NCBI GenBank assembly: GCA_031973215.1
Contig: DALYDK010000003.1
Coordinates: 1-64,000, forward strand
Length of the DNA: 64,000 nt
Source: DALYDK01 sp031973215
Lineage (GTDB): Bacteria > Patescibacteriota > Saccharimonadia > Saccharimonadales > CAIOMD01
Reading direction: 5' to 3'
In this document: one piece after another, positions 56,481 through 64,000 of the stretch
Position numbering within the stretch: position 1 is the stretch's first letter
Layout: every line of letters begins with the position of its first letter
Position numbers and translations under genes: made by a program
Notes under the pieces: generated by a model
The model's database searches: none
What the model saw: only the letters and a program-made list of their open reading frames with translations
Told to the model about the DNA's origin: nothing

Positions 56481-57742
56481 GAGTTTTAGATGTTGTTAAA
56501 ACAGCCAACAAGAACCTGGGTCGTTCAAAATTAAGAACATTTTTAACCCTGCTTGCAATTTCAATTGGAACATTTACCTTGGCTTTGAGCCTAGGATTGG
56601 GCCAGGGAGTAAAAAACTATATATCTTCTCAGCTAGGCACTTTCGAGGATATTAATTTGTATCAAGTTAATAAAAAGAATGCCAATAATTTTAGCGGAGG
56701 TTTTGGCAGCGGTGAACCGGTTGAGTATACCGGAGAATCTACCGCCAATGCCGGAAACTTTGATCAGTTATTACTTAAACAAGAAGACATCGAAAAAATT
56801 AAGCAAACAGAAGGGGTAAGTGGTGTGATACTTCCCTACCAGCCTAATTTTGAATATTTAACTAACTCTAGCGGAAAACAATACAACTCTCCAGTTGAGA
56901 TGAGATACCAAGATTTACCCATAAAAATAGTTGCTGGCTCCGATATAAGCAGTGATAGTTCTGACCAAATATTAATTTCTAGAAAGTTTATTCCTGCAAT
57001 TGGCGCTAAAGACTCCCAGGATGCGGTAGGAAAAACAGTTAAAATGACATACAAAACGGCCGGCGGTCAGGTTATTACCAAAGAATTTAGTGTTAAAGGA
57101 GTGTTCGAACCGACAATTATTGATCAGCCCATTAAGCTTTCTGAATCTGACGCCCGGATTATCGCCACAGAACAAGCCCCTTTTGGGCAACTGCAGTTTT
57201 TTGCAATTTTTGCATCGAAAAAATCTGGTTTTGATGAAAATGCTTTAAAAGATAATCTTTCTAAAAATGGCTACGAAGCAAGTAGTATTGCCGATATTAA
57301 CAACACGTTAAATAGTGTTGTAACCGGTATCCAGGTTGCTCTGGGGGCGTTTAGTGGAATTGCAATTCTTGCTGCGCTTGTTGGGGTAATTAATACTTTG
57401 TTTATGGCCGTATTAGAGCGCACCAAAGAAATAGGGCTTTATAGAGCGCTTGGCTCGTCTAGAAAAACTATTTTTGGACTATTTAGTGTAGAAGCAGCTT
57501 TACTGGGTATTTGGGGTAGTTTATTTGGATTAGCATTTGCATTTTTGGCTCAAAATCTTATTAACAAAGTTTCGTCGCAAACTTTCCTTAAAGGCATAGA
57601 AGGCCTTAAGCTACTAGACATTAATATAACTATGATGGCGTTTATTATATTATCTGTTGCGGTCATTACTTTACTTGCTGGAATATTGCCAGCAATTAAG
57701 GCATCTAAGCTAGACCCAATAGAAGCTCTGCGCTACGAATAA
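56477..57742 (+). CDS. MacB/FtsX-type ABC transporter permease
   Basis: A 421-residue permease. An N-terminal helix (about 20-42) is followed by an extracytoplasmic domain with Gly/Ser/Asn-rich parts (about 45-275). Three C-terminal helices follow, with the FtsX signature NTLFMAVLERTKEIGLYRALGSS and terminal KASKLDPIEALRYE. With the upstream ATPase it forms a complete MacB-like unit; an FKBP-type isomerase anchored to the same membrane face follows 20 bases later. Confidence 0.92.
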   Translation: MRVLDVVKTANKNLGRSKLRTFLTLLAISIGTFTLALSLGLGQGVKNYISSQLGTFEDINLYQVNKKNANNFSGGFGSGEPVEYTGESTANAGNFDQLLLKQEDIEKIKQTEGVSGVILPYQPNFEYLTNSSGKQYNSPVEMRYQDLPIKIVAGSDISSDSSDQILISRKFIPAIGAKDSQDAVGKTVKMTYKTAGGQVITKEFSVKGVFEPTIIDQPIKLSESDARIIATEQAPFGQLQFFAIFASKKSGFDENALKDNLSKNGYEASSIADINNTLNSVVTGIQVALGAFSGIAILAALVGVINTLFMAVLERTKEIGLYRALGSSRKTIFGLFSVEAALLGIWGSLFGLAFAFLAQNLINKVSSQTFLKGIEGLKLLDINITMMAFIILSVAVITLLAGILPAIKASKLDPIEALRYE

Positions 57743-57745
57743 ACA

Positions 57746-57763
57746 TGTTATAATATTTGGGAA
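57746..57763 (+). promoter_or_regulatory. Extended -10 before the FKBP gene
   Basis: TG-T-TATAAT with TATAAT at 57749-57754, eight bases before the ATG at 57763. This predicts a leaderless transcript. Confidence 0.6.
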
Positions 57764-58452
57764 TGACAAAAAACAAAAAAATATTGTTGGTTGGGGTGTT
57801 GGTTTTAATAGTTATACTTGCTGGAGTAACGGCATTTTTTCTTATAAAAAACAATAAAAAAAATAATTCCGAAACAGCAGTTAACGGATCTGAAAAAGTT
57901 GCTTCGCTAAATATGCAACAATCTGACACGGTGCCACTAGGAGGCTCAACAGATAACTCGGGTAATGATAATTCTCTTAAGGTGAATGAATCGCAACCTA
58001 GCAATCCTTCCAGCTTAGGAAGTGGGACTCCAAGAAATAGCTCTAGTTCTTCAAATAATTCAAATGGAAATAGTAATAGTTCAAGCAGTGCGCCGGGCCC
58101 TGAATCTTTTAAGGAATACGAAAAGTATAAAGATTCTCAGAACGCCCTATTCGGAGATGTTCAGCAGGGAACTGGCAGTGAAGCTACTGTGGGTAAAAAA
58201 GTCGCAGTTTATTACAAGGGCTGGTTAACGAACGGCCAGCTATTCGACCAAAGTGTTAATTCGACATTTGTTTTTAAATTAGGTGACAGACAGGTAATAC
58301 CGGGCTGGGAACAAACTATACCTGGCATGAAGATAGGCGGCATAAGAAGAATAATTGTACCGCCCAGCGTTGGTTACGGAGCACAAGGGCAAGGTCCAAT
58401 CCCAGGTAATTCTGTGCTTGTTTTCGATGTTCAACTAGTGGCAGTAGAATAG
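57763..58452 (+). CDS. Membrane-anchored FKBP-type peptidyl-prolyl isomerase
   Basis: A 229-residue protein. A single N-terminal transmembrane helix (about residues 7-28) is followed by a Ser/Asn/Gly-rich linker of about 80 residues and a C-terminal FKBP domain (about 130-229). The domain contains KKVAVYYKGWLTNGQLFDQS, VIPGWEQTIPGMKIGGIRRIIVPPSVGYG and VLVFDVQLV. The domain faces outside the membrane and would help fold exported proteins. I chose the ATG at 57763, eight bases after a TATAAT box; a TTG two codons earlier is in the promoter spacer. Confidence 0.92.
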   Translation: MTKNKKILLVGVLVLIVILAGVTAFFLIKNNKKNNSETAVNGSEKVASLNMQQSDTVPLGGSTDNSGNDNSLKVNESQPSNPSSLGSGTPRNSSSSSNNSNGNSNSSSSAPGPESFKEYEKYKDSQNALFGDVQQGTGSEATVGKKVAVYYKGWLTNGQLFDQSVNSTFVFKLGDRQVIPGWEQTIPGMKIGGIRRIIVPPSVGYGAQGQGPIPGNSVLVFDVQLVAVE

Positions 58453-58467
58453 TATAATTTAAGGCTA
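58453..58467 (+). promoter_or_regulatory. -10 box eight bases before a small gene
   Basis: TATAAT at 58453-58458 lies eight bases before the ATG at 58467 and follows directly on the FKBP stop codon. Confidence 0.55.
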
Positions 58468-58631
58468 TGGAAGATTACGAAGAACAGCAGTTGCCGTGTT
58501 CAGAAAAGTTAGCGTTTGATAGCGCAAAAGAGGCTGAGGCGGCCTCCTTAGTTGCTACCATGCAGCGTGGTATTAACTTAAGTGTTTATAAGTGTCAATT
58601 TTGTAGTCTGTGGCACCTTTCTTCCTCTTAA
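58467..58631 (+). CDS. 54-residue protein with a Cys-x-x-Cys...His knuckle
   Basis: A short frame (M-EDYEEQQLPCSEKLAFDSA ... KCQFCSLWHLSSS) between the FKBP gene and metG. The C-terminal YKCQFCSLWHLSS closely resembles the end of small conserved proteins reading YxCxxCxxWHLTS, and the N-terminal Cys plus the helix of Ala/Glu between them also fit. It is probably a zinc-binding mini-protein. A TATAAT box eight bases upstream matches the other leaderless genes, which supports a real gene. Confidence 0.65.
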   Translation: MEDYEEQQLPCSEKLAFDSAKEAEAASLVATMQRGINLSVYKCQFCSLWHLSSS

Positions 58632-58653
58632 CCTGATACAATAATAGATAACT

Positions 58654-60093
58654 ATGAATAATTATTTTGTTACAACCTCTATTCCTTATGTTAATGGTGC
58701 TCCTCATTTAGGTCACGCACTTGAATTTGTTTACGCTGATGTGCTGGCGCGCTATGCTAGGCAACAACCAGAAACTAAAGTGCTTTTTAGTACTGGCACA
58801 GATGAGCATGGCTCAAAAATAGCCGAAAAAGCTAAAGAGTTAGGAGTAACTCCGTTAGAACTTTCGACTCAGAACGCAAAGACCTTTGTAGACTTACTAA
58901 AGCAAATGAACATTTCTTATGACAGATTTGTTAGAACAACCGACCCAGCTCACGAACAAAGGGCTCAGATAGTTTGGCAAAACCTAAAAGACCACATTTA
59001 TAAAAAAGAATATATCGGCTGGTACTGTGTTGGATGTGAGGAGTTTGTAACCGAAAAGGTCGCTAAAGAGAATGAGGGACAGTGCCCTAATCATAATCGT
59101 CCTTACGAACAAATTGCCGAAGAGAATTATTTTTTTGCTTTAAGCAAATTTGCAAATGTAATTAAGCGAAGCATAGACAGAGATGATTTTAAAATAGTAC
59201 CCGAAACCCGAAAAAATGAAATTTTATCTGTTTTTAAAGAAGGCTTAACCGACATTAGTATTTCACGCCCTAAAAGCAAACTAGACTGGGGGGTTCCGGT
59301 GCCTGGCGACGAAAGTCAGGTAATGTATGTTTGGTTCGAGGCTTTACTTAATTACATTACGGTGCTGGGCTATCCAGAATATGTAGACTTTAAAGACTAT
59401 TGGCCAGCAGACGTTCAGATAATTGGTAAAGATATTATACGTTTCCATGCAGCCATTTGGCCGGGCATTTTGCTTGGCCTAGGCCTAGATTTGCCAAAAA
59501 ATTTATTTGTGCACGGCTTTATTAATGTAGATGGCCAGAAAATGAGCAAGAGTCTAGGTAATTCAATTGCACCATCTGATATTTTAGATAAATACGGTAC
59601 TGACGCTTTTCGGTATTATCTATTGAGGCATATTCCCAGTTATAGCGACGGCGATTTTTCCTGGGATAAAATAGAAAAAGTTTACAATAGCGAACTGGCA
59701 AATGAGCTTGGTAATGCGGTAGGCAGAGTAGTTGCTATGATTGGTAAATACCAGGCAGATATTGTTGGGAATATTCCTGATCCAAGCCATGACATTCATG
59801 ATTACGAAGAGGCTTTGCAGAATTTTAGGTTCGATAAAGCCTTAGAAGAAGTTTGGGAGCAAGTTAGAGGAATAAACCAGTATATAGATACCGAAAAACC
59901 TTGGGAAATTGCTAAAAAGGGCGATACTCAGCACTTGCAAGAAGTTTTAGCTTACTGCGTTAGTTGCTTGCTTGAAATTGCTGAGCTACTTGAACCATTT
60001 TTGCCAGATACCGCTCAAAAGATAGAAGCTATATTTAAAGACGGTCTTGTTACGCCTCCAGATGGCCCGCTTTTTCCAAAACATGATGCCTAA
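58654..60093 (+). CDS. metG: Methionyl-tRNA synthetase
   Basis: A 479-residue class I synthetase charging tRNA-Met. It has the HIGH-type motif APHLGHALEFVYADV, a zinc-knuckle region CVGCEEF ... CPNH, the KMSKS loop GQKMSKSLGNSI and the anticodon-binding helical domain. It lacks the C-terminal tRNA-binding (EMAP-like) extension of longer MetG proteins. Its last 44 bases overlap the convergent Nudix gene. Confidence 0.96.
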   Translation: MNNYFVTTSIPYVNGAPHLGHALEFVYADVLARYARQQPETKVLFSTGTDEHGSKIAEKAKELGVTPLELSTQNAKTFVDLLKQMNISYDRFVRTTDPAHEQRAQIVWQNLKDHIYKKEYIGWYCVGCEEFVTEKVAKENEGQCPNHNRPYEQIAEENYFFALSKFANVIKRSIDRDDFKIVPETRKNEILSVFKEGLTDISISRPKSKLDWGVPVPGDESQVMYVWFEALLNYITVLGYPEYVDFKDYWPADVQIIGKDIIRFHAAIWPGILLGLGLDLPKNLFVHGFINVDGQKMSKSLGNSIAPSDILDKYGTDAFRYYLLRHIPSYSDGDFSWDKIEKVYNSELANELGNAVGRVVAMIGKYQADIVGNIPDPSHDIHDYEEALQNFRFDKALEEVWEQVRGINQYIDTEKPWEIAKKGDTQHLQEVLAYCVSCLLEIAELLEPFLPDTAQKIEAIFKDGLVTPPDGPLFPKHDA

Positions 60094-60880
60094 TGGCTCG
60101 GTCGATTAAGAAGGGATGTGAACCATATAAATCGCTGGGTATTTCATTTATATTGAACCACCGTGCTGTTTGGGCGTCGTCGTTTGCTTGAACCATTGGC
60201 AGTTCGGTTGTTTTTGTTTGAAAATACCATAGGTCAGTTTCGATCCAGGCATGAAGGGTTGTTCTTGGGTCTAAAACTGGTCCAGAGTATAGATTTTGAC
60301 CATAATTAATAACCTCATTGGCTTCTATGCTTGTTTCTTCTGTTGCTTCTCTTACTGCTGCATGTAAGCTTGTTTCGTCGGGCTCTACAAAGCCACCCGG
60401 CAGAGCCCATTGTCTGGTATCTTTTCTTTGAACCAATAATAAACAATCTTGGCCACTGTTATTGCTAGCAAATATTGCCGGGTCCGATGCATAGTTGGCG
60501 CCCCAATGGTAAAAAAAGCCCTTGCCAATAACACCGCCAATATTAGGATTAAAGGCCATTTCTTTCCACCAAGGGTGCAGGGGTCTATAATCGGCATCTA
60601 GTTCGCAAAATTTTGGGTAACCGTAATTTTGCAGTACGTCTGAATATTTTTCTGTATGGGTTGGGTATAGTTCCCCGGCTACCCAAGGACCGTTATTGTC
60701 AAACTGAACATGCCCGTTGTGGTTTAGGGGAGTCGAACTTAAGTACATTCTATTTTCTGCCTTGGGGTAGCCATTAGCAGTAGTACTCGATACCGTATGG
60801 GCATAAATATCTAAAAGAAGCTGTTTATTAATTTGCTTTTCGCCAATTTCTAGATTTTTTAAGTTATTAGGCAAATACAT
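60050..60880 (-). CDS. Nudix hydrolase of ADP-ribose pyrophosphatase type (NUDT9-like)
   Basis: A 276-residue protein. The N-terminal ~110 residues (SSTPLNHNGHVQFDNNGPWVAGELYPTH ... LHPWWKEMAFNPNIGGVIGKGFFYHWGANYASDPA) resemble the N-domain of NUDT9-like ADP-ribose hydrolases. The Nudix box GGFVEPDETSLHAAVREATEETSIEA is complete. I chose the ATG at 60880, which AAAGGTACC precedes as ribosome-binding site; an ATG at 60898 is possible. It overlaps the end of pncB by 14 bases and is last in a NAD-salvage operon, consistent with recycling ADP-ribose to AMP and ribose-5-phosphate. Confidence 0.88.
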   Translation of the reverse strand: MYLPNNLKNLEIGEKQINKQLLLDIYAHTVSSTTANGYPKAENRMYLSSTPLNHNGHVQFDNNGPWVAGELYPTHTEKYSDVLQNYGYPKFCELDADYRPLHPWWKEMAFNPNIGGVIGKGFFYHWGANYASDPAIFASNNSGQDCLLLVQRKDTRQWALPGGFVEPDETSLHAAVREATEETSIEANEVINYGQNLYSGPVLDPRTTLHAWIETDLWYFQTKTTELPMVQANDDAQTARWFNINEIPSDLYGSHPFLIDRAIRHHVLEKAGHLEA

Positions 60881-62078
60881 TTTGGTACCTTTTGACATTT
60901 TCAGATGATCCACTGTGCTTGCCGGGACTATCACTTAATTTTACTGTTTCGGTATCGTTTACTTTTACGGCTTTCATTACAATATTTAAAGCCGGCAGTC
61001 CAAGATCGTTTGTTAAGCTAGTACCCCAGCCATAAGCCGTTTTTATTTGACCTTTAAAATGATTATTGATATTTACAATATCATCTATGTTTAGGCCATC
61101 GCTAAAAACAATAATTTTAGACTTTGGGTCGATATTTTGTGTTTGGTAATATTTAACGGCTTGCTCGCCGAATTGTATGGGGTCTCCTGAGTCTTGTCTG
61201 AGTCCATTCCAGTTTTTGGCCCTGTCGTAGTTGAAGTCATTAAAGAAAAAGTCACTGCCAAAAGTATCTGTTAAGGCAATAGAAAGGTTTTGCCCATATT
61301 TTTCATACCAATCATCTAACATTTTGCCGTGAGACTCTTTAATATCTTGACCATTTTGTTCGGCTAGGGCGGCATAAACCATAGGCATTTCGTGGGCAAA
61401 TGTGCCAATTGGTTTTTTGCCAATAATTTTTGATAACCCAATATTGGAACTGCCCATAAATTGTTCTGGCAGTTCTTGAGCTAGGGCTTCAACTACGAAT
61501 TTATGCCAACGGTAAGAAAATCGGCGCCTAGTCCCAAAATCGGCAATTTTAATGTCCGGATTTTGTTTTAAAGTTTGTATTTTGGCATTTAATTTTTTAA
61601 GGCCCATATTGTATAAGTCCATAACGTCAATATTTTGTTCTCTGGCTAAGCGTTCAAAGTATAGTTCGTTAATTTCTGACATTACAACCGTTTCCCAAAA
61701 AGATACCATAGGCCACCGGCCGTTAGTTTTTACAGATAAGTCGTTGGTGCTGTGGTCGTATTCAACACTTACATTAGGAAGCTGGCCATTCTTTAAGTAA
61801 CTAAGGTAATCTGCATTAAACATAGGAGTGGTGCTGTTGTCTAGGCTGGCTAAATATTTAATTTCATCATCAGAAAAGTTTTTCTCTTGAATACAATTTA
61901 GCCTATCTTGAAGTTCAGAGATATTAACAGCCTCGGCTAAATTATCTGCGTTTCTGTTGGTTAGCTTGAACTCTACTACTGCCTCGGGGGCTTTTTCGTA
62001 AGCTAGTTGGCTCATTGTTGCTTTATAAAAATCAAGATTGTTAGTAATTTCTTGTTTGTAAGGTCCGTGTTCAATCAT
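60867..62078 (-). CDS. pncB: Nicotinate phosphoribosyltransferase
   Basis: A 403-residue enzyme joining nicotinate to PRPP to form nicotinate mononucleotide. It has the N-terminal DFYKATMSQLAYEKAPEAVVEFKLTNR, the DFGTRRRFSYRWH signature, HEMPMVYAAL with the catalytic-type His, and DSGDPIQFGEQAVKYY with FSDGLNIDD. It sits five bases after pncA and overlaps the Nudix gene. It would use nicotinate released by PncA. Confidence 0.95.
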   Translation of the reverse strand: MIEHGPYKQEITNNLDFYKATMSQLAYEKAPEAVVEFKLTNRNADNLAEAVNISELQDRLNCIQEKNFSDDEIKYLASLDNSTTPMFNADYLSYLKNGQLPNVSVEYDHSTNDLSVKTNGRWPMVSFWETVVMSEINELYFERLAREQNIDVMDLYNMGLKKLNAKIQTLKQNPDIKIADFGTRRRFSYRWHKFVVEALAQELPEQFMGSSNIGLSKIIGKKPIGTFAHEMPMVYAALAEQNGQDIKESHGKMLDDWYEKYGQNLSIALTDTFGSDFFFNDFNYDRAKNWNGLRQDSGDPIQFGEQAVKYYQTQNIDPKSKIIVFSDGLNIDDIVNINNHFKGQIKTAYGWGTSLTNDLGLPALNIVMKAVKVNDTETVKLSDSPGKHSGSSENVKRYQNVFA

Positions 62079-62083
62079 TTTAA

Positions 62084-62680
62084 TTAATCCTTAAATTCTA
62101 AAAGCTCTGCACCCGCTTGGTGCATTTGGGCCAAAGCCTGATTGCCGTCATTCTCGTTGACATTAACCGCTTTAACGGCATTTGTGATAGCAATAACACT
62201 TAGTTTTTTACCGAGCTTTTTCTTTAGTTTTAGGGCATCTAAAACCGTAGCCTTAACGCAATAGTCTGTAGCTAGCCCACCTATTTGAACAACTACTTCA
62301 AAGGCATTTTCGGCTTTGCTAGTAATAATTTCATTTATTGTCTGCCCAGCAACAGTTTGGCCATCAAACCCAGAATATCCGTCTTCATCTTTTGCAGTGC
62401 CTTTGCTGACAATAAGATCAGACTCATATATTTCTAGATCTGGGTGAAAACTTGCTCCGTTGGTTTCTTTAACACAGTGAACCGGCCAGTTGTCGAAATG
62501 GGCCGTTTGGGCAGGGTGCCAGTCTCTGGTGAATATAACAGTTCCTTTATTTTCTCGTGTTTGCGCGGTTAGTCTATTAATTACAGGCACAACTTCGTCG
62601 CCGAAAGGCACAGCCAATGATCCTCCTTGGCAAAAATCGTTCTGAACGTCTACGGCTATGGTTATAAATTCTTTATTCAT
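62084..62680 (-). CDS. pncA: Nicotinamidase
   Basis: A 198-residue isochorismatase-fold hydrolase releasing ammonia from nicotinamide. The catalytic Asp is in IAVDVQNDFCQGGSLAV, the metal His ligands are in TRDWHPAQTAHF, and the catalytic Cys in GGLATDYCVKATVLDAL. It is the first gene of pncA-pncB-Nudix. A Shine-Dalgarno AGGAGA precedes the ATG, and a TGTATTAT -10-like sequence overlaps an inverted-repeat half-site in the divergent promoter. Confidence 0.95.
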   Translation of the reverse strand: MNKEFITIAVDVQNDFCQGGSLAVPFGDEVVPVINRLTAQTRENKGTVIFTRDWHPAQTAHFDNWPVHCVKETNGASFHPDLEIYESDLIVSKGTAKDEDGYSGFDGQTVAGQTINEIITSKAENAFEVVVQIGGLATDYCVKATVLDALKLKKKLGKKLSVIAITNAVKAVNVNENDGNQALAQMHQAGAELLEFKD

Positions 62681-62696
62681 TAGTATTCTCCTAGTT

Positions 62697-62794
62697 ATTG
62701 TGCATAATACACTTACATTAGTAATAATGTTATGTTATCGTATAGATAGTGTATTGTCAACACTAAGGAAAATATTGTAAACAAGGAGAAGGAA
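62697..62794. promoter_or_regulatory. Divergent promoter with candidate operator of the NAD-salvage locus
   Basis: TAGTGT (62747-62752), seven bases, ACACTA (62760-62765) is a perfect 19-bp interrupted palindrome. AATACACT (62706-62713) and AGTGTATT (62748-62755) form a second, longer-spaced inverted pair, the left half of which overlaps the minus-strand -10 of pncA. An NrtR-like regulator gene lies next to the locus, so this is its likely binding site (inference). Confidence 0.5.
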
Positions 62795-63772
62795 ATGTCA
62801 GAATTAATTAAGGCTCCAGAACTAAATAGTTATAGCTGGGACAATGTTAAGCAAATTCAGTCGCAAGATAAAAACGTAACTAAGTTCGTTTTTGAAAACA
62901 GCGGCTCTAGTCCGGCCGTAGCCGAAGCTGTTTTGTATAAATATCCTGAATATGAAGATAGAACGGTCATTTGTTGTTCAACACAAAGTGGCTGTCCTGT
63001 TGGCTGCCGGTTTTGTGGAGCTGGCGATAATTTTGTTAGATCTTTAAGTAGTCAAGAAATTATTGATCAGCCCAAATATATTCTAGATAAAATAGGTGTT
63101 GATACCGAGAAAATTAAAAAACTACAAATAATGTTTATGTCTATGGGTGAGCCTATGCTAAATATTAAAAGATTAATACCAGCCATTAGGGAGCTTAATA
63201 ATGAATATCCTAATGCTGCTTTGCTTATTTCAAGTTCGGGCCCCAGGGTTGACTACAGCGATTTTATAGAAATAAGTAAAGACATAAACCAGATTGGGCT
63301 GCAGTTTTCTGTACATGAAAGTTCCGACTTAAAACGAAATCAGTTAATTCCTTTTGTGGCAAAATTAAGTCTTTACGAAATTGCCGAAAAAGGCGAAGAA
63401 TGGGCACAAGCAACTGGCCGAAAACCATTCTTTAATTACTGTGTACATGACGCCAACGACACAGCTGAAGATGTATCTAGGCTGAAAGCTTTGTTTGATC
63501 CGGCAATTTGGCAAGCTACATTATCGGTTGTTTGCGAAAGAGATGAAAGCGTAGCCAGAAGCCAAGCTAGACAACAACATTTAGTTACAAATTTTATGGC
63601 AAAAATGCTGGTATCGGGCTACAATGTTAGGCTTTTTGACCCTGCTGGCCAAGATGATATTGGCGGTGGCTGTGGTCAGCTTTGGTTTGTGCAGGAATGG
63701 ATGAAAAATAATCAAGAACATGCTCGACCTAGCGCGGGCAGAAACAAGCCCATCATCCATTCCCCTAAATAA
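62795..63772 (+). CDS. RlmN/Cfr-like radical SAM enzyme
   Basis: A 325-residue radical SAM protein. The cluster motif is CPVGCRFCG (Cys67, Cys71, Cys74). FMSMGEPMLNIKR fits the GEP motif, and GGGCGQLWF near residue 296 keeps the Cys that carries the methyl in RlmN. It lacks the longer N-terminal RNA-binding part of normal RlmN (about 350-390 residues) and the central sequence differs, so its target could be rRNA, tRNA or something else. Strong Shine-Dalgarno AAGGAGAAGG. It is divergent from pncA and shares that control region. Confidence 0.85.
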   Translation: MSELIKAPELNSYSWDNVKQIQSQDKNVTKFVFENSGSSPAVAEAVLYKYPEYEDRTVICCSTQSGCPVGCRFCGAGDNFVRSLSSQEIIDQPKYILDKIGVDTEKIKKLQIMFMSMGEPMLNIKRLIPAIRELNNEYPNAALLISSSGPRVDYSDFIEISKDINQIGLQFSVHESSDLKRNQLIPFVAKLSLYEIAEKGEEWAQATGRKPFFNYCVHDANDTAEDVSRLKALFDPAIWQATLSVVCERDESVARSQARQQHLVTNFMAKMLVSGYNVRLFDPAGQDDIGGGCGQLWFVQEWMKNNQEHARPSAGRNKPIIHSPK

Positions 63773-63775
63773 TAA

Positions 63776-64000
63776 TTAGTCGAAACTTCGGGATAATGAT
63801 TCAAGCTTGTTGTCTTTGAAGGTATAGAGCCGAGCAGGGCGATGAGCACCATCTTTCAAATATTCATTTGTTGGGCGAACTAAGTCGAGGCTTAGGAATT
63901 TTTTGCGGAAATTTCTTTTATCTAATTTTCTTCCGAATATTGCTTCGTATGTAGTTTGTAACTGAGTCATCGTAAACATTGGGTCTAGTAAGGCAAAAAC
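63776..64000 (-). CDS. NrtR-like Nudix transcriptional regulator, C-terminal part only
   Basis: The frame is open to the right edge of the window, so only the last ~74 residues are visible. They form the winged-helix end of NrtR-type proteins: FALLDPMFTMTQLQTTYEAIFGRKLDKRNFRKKFLSL and HRPARLYTFKD match the family pattern of TLxELQxxYExIxGxxLDxRNFRR and GRPAxLYxF. NrtR proteins repress NAD genes and sense ADP-ribose through their Nudix domain, which would lie beyond the window. It is convergent with the radical SAM gene, three bases apart. Confidence 0.82.
   Translation of the reverse strand, partial: VFALLDPMFTMTQLQTTYEAIFGRKLDKRNFRKKFLSLDLVRPTNEYLKDGAHRPARLYTFKDNKLESLSRSFD

Noticed and set aside
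56836..57190. Minus-strand frames inside the second MacB-like permease and similar antisense frames elsewhere
   Set aside because: They lie wholly within well-supported genes and lack start signals and domain motifs.
1..64000. Insertion sequences, transposases, prophage or CRISPR-Cas genes
   Set aside because: No transposase, integrase, phage structural or cas motif was seen in any frame I read.

Overview
The window looks like a piece of a Candidatus Saccharibacteria (TM7) or closely related Patescibacteria genome. Grounds: AT-rich DNA with the standard code; small proteins resembling families common in that group (DUF5652-like, DUF5663-like); a HTH-MurA fusion; the MurD2/MurL route to D-glutamate; fermentative lower glycolysis; and salvage rather than de novo NAD synthesis. 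The assignment is inference from gene content. I ran no search.

Layout. 1-6.4 kb: tRNAs (Pro, His, Arg, Gly), a membrane-anchored Clp-type ATPase, an acyltransferase, a lipid-kinase-like protein and a cupin. 6.4-12.6 kb: HTH-MurA, GlyA, a Rel protein overlapping MurB, an HTH/DUF3467-like regulator, and tRNAs Ser and Arg. 12.6-21.4 kb: a K+ channel, then a ~2000-residue surface protein followed directly by a MacB-like ABC transporter. 22-26 kb: tRNA-Lys, FolD, and a receiver-MurD2-MurL operon. 26-35 kb: a tiny basic protein, CorA, a large sensor kinase, unknown envelope proteins and an LPNTG-anchored protein. 35.5-36.6 kb: a strikingly GC-rich, hairpin-flanked secreted-protein gene. 37-48 kb: tRNA-Glu, then enolase, a D-lactate-dehydrogenase/phosphoglycerate-mutase fusion, adenylate kinase, PpsA, Pyk, Pgk and TpiA. 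48-54.2 kb: UvrD/PcrA, Nudix, a G5-domain protein next to KsgA, and an MFS transporter. 54.3-58.6 kb: tmRNA, a second MacB-like pair, FKBP and a 54-residue zinc-knuckle-like protein. 58.6-64 kb: MetG and a NAD-salvage locus (PncA, PncB, Nudix, RlmN-like radical SAM, partial NrtR-like regulator).

Most unusual signal. Beside three intact tRNA genes (His, Lys, Glu) lies a degenerate tRNA-like copy whose T-loop is interrupted by a structured insert of about 85 nt. The His and Glu inserts are homologous, and their helices keep pairing through several compensatory changes. This points to a conserved RNA element. I cannot name a family for it.

Regulatory style. Many first genes of transcription units have a TATAAT-like box 6-10 nt before the start codon and no Shine-Dalgarno sequence, which suggests leaderless mRNAs. 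Several downstream or special genes have strong Shine-Dalgarno sites instead.
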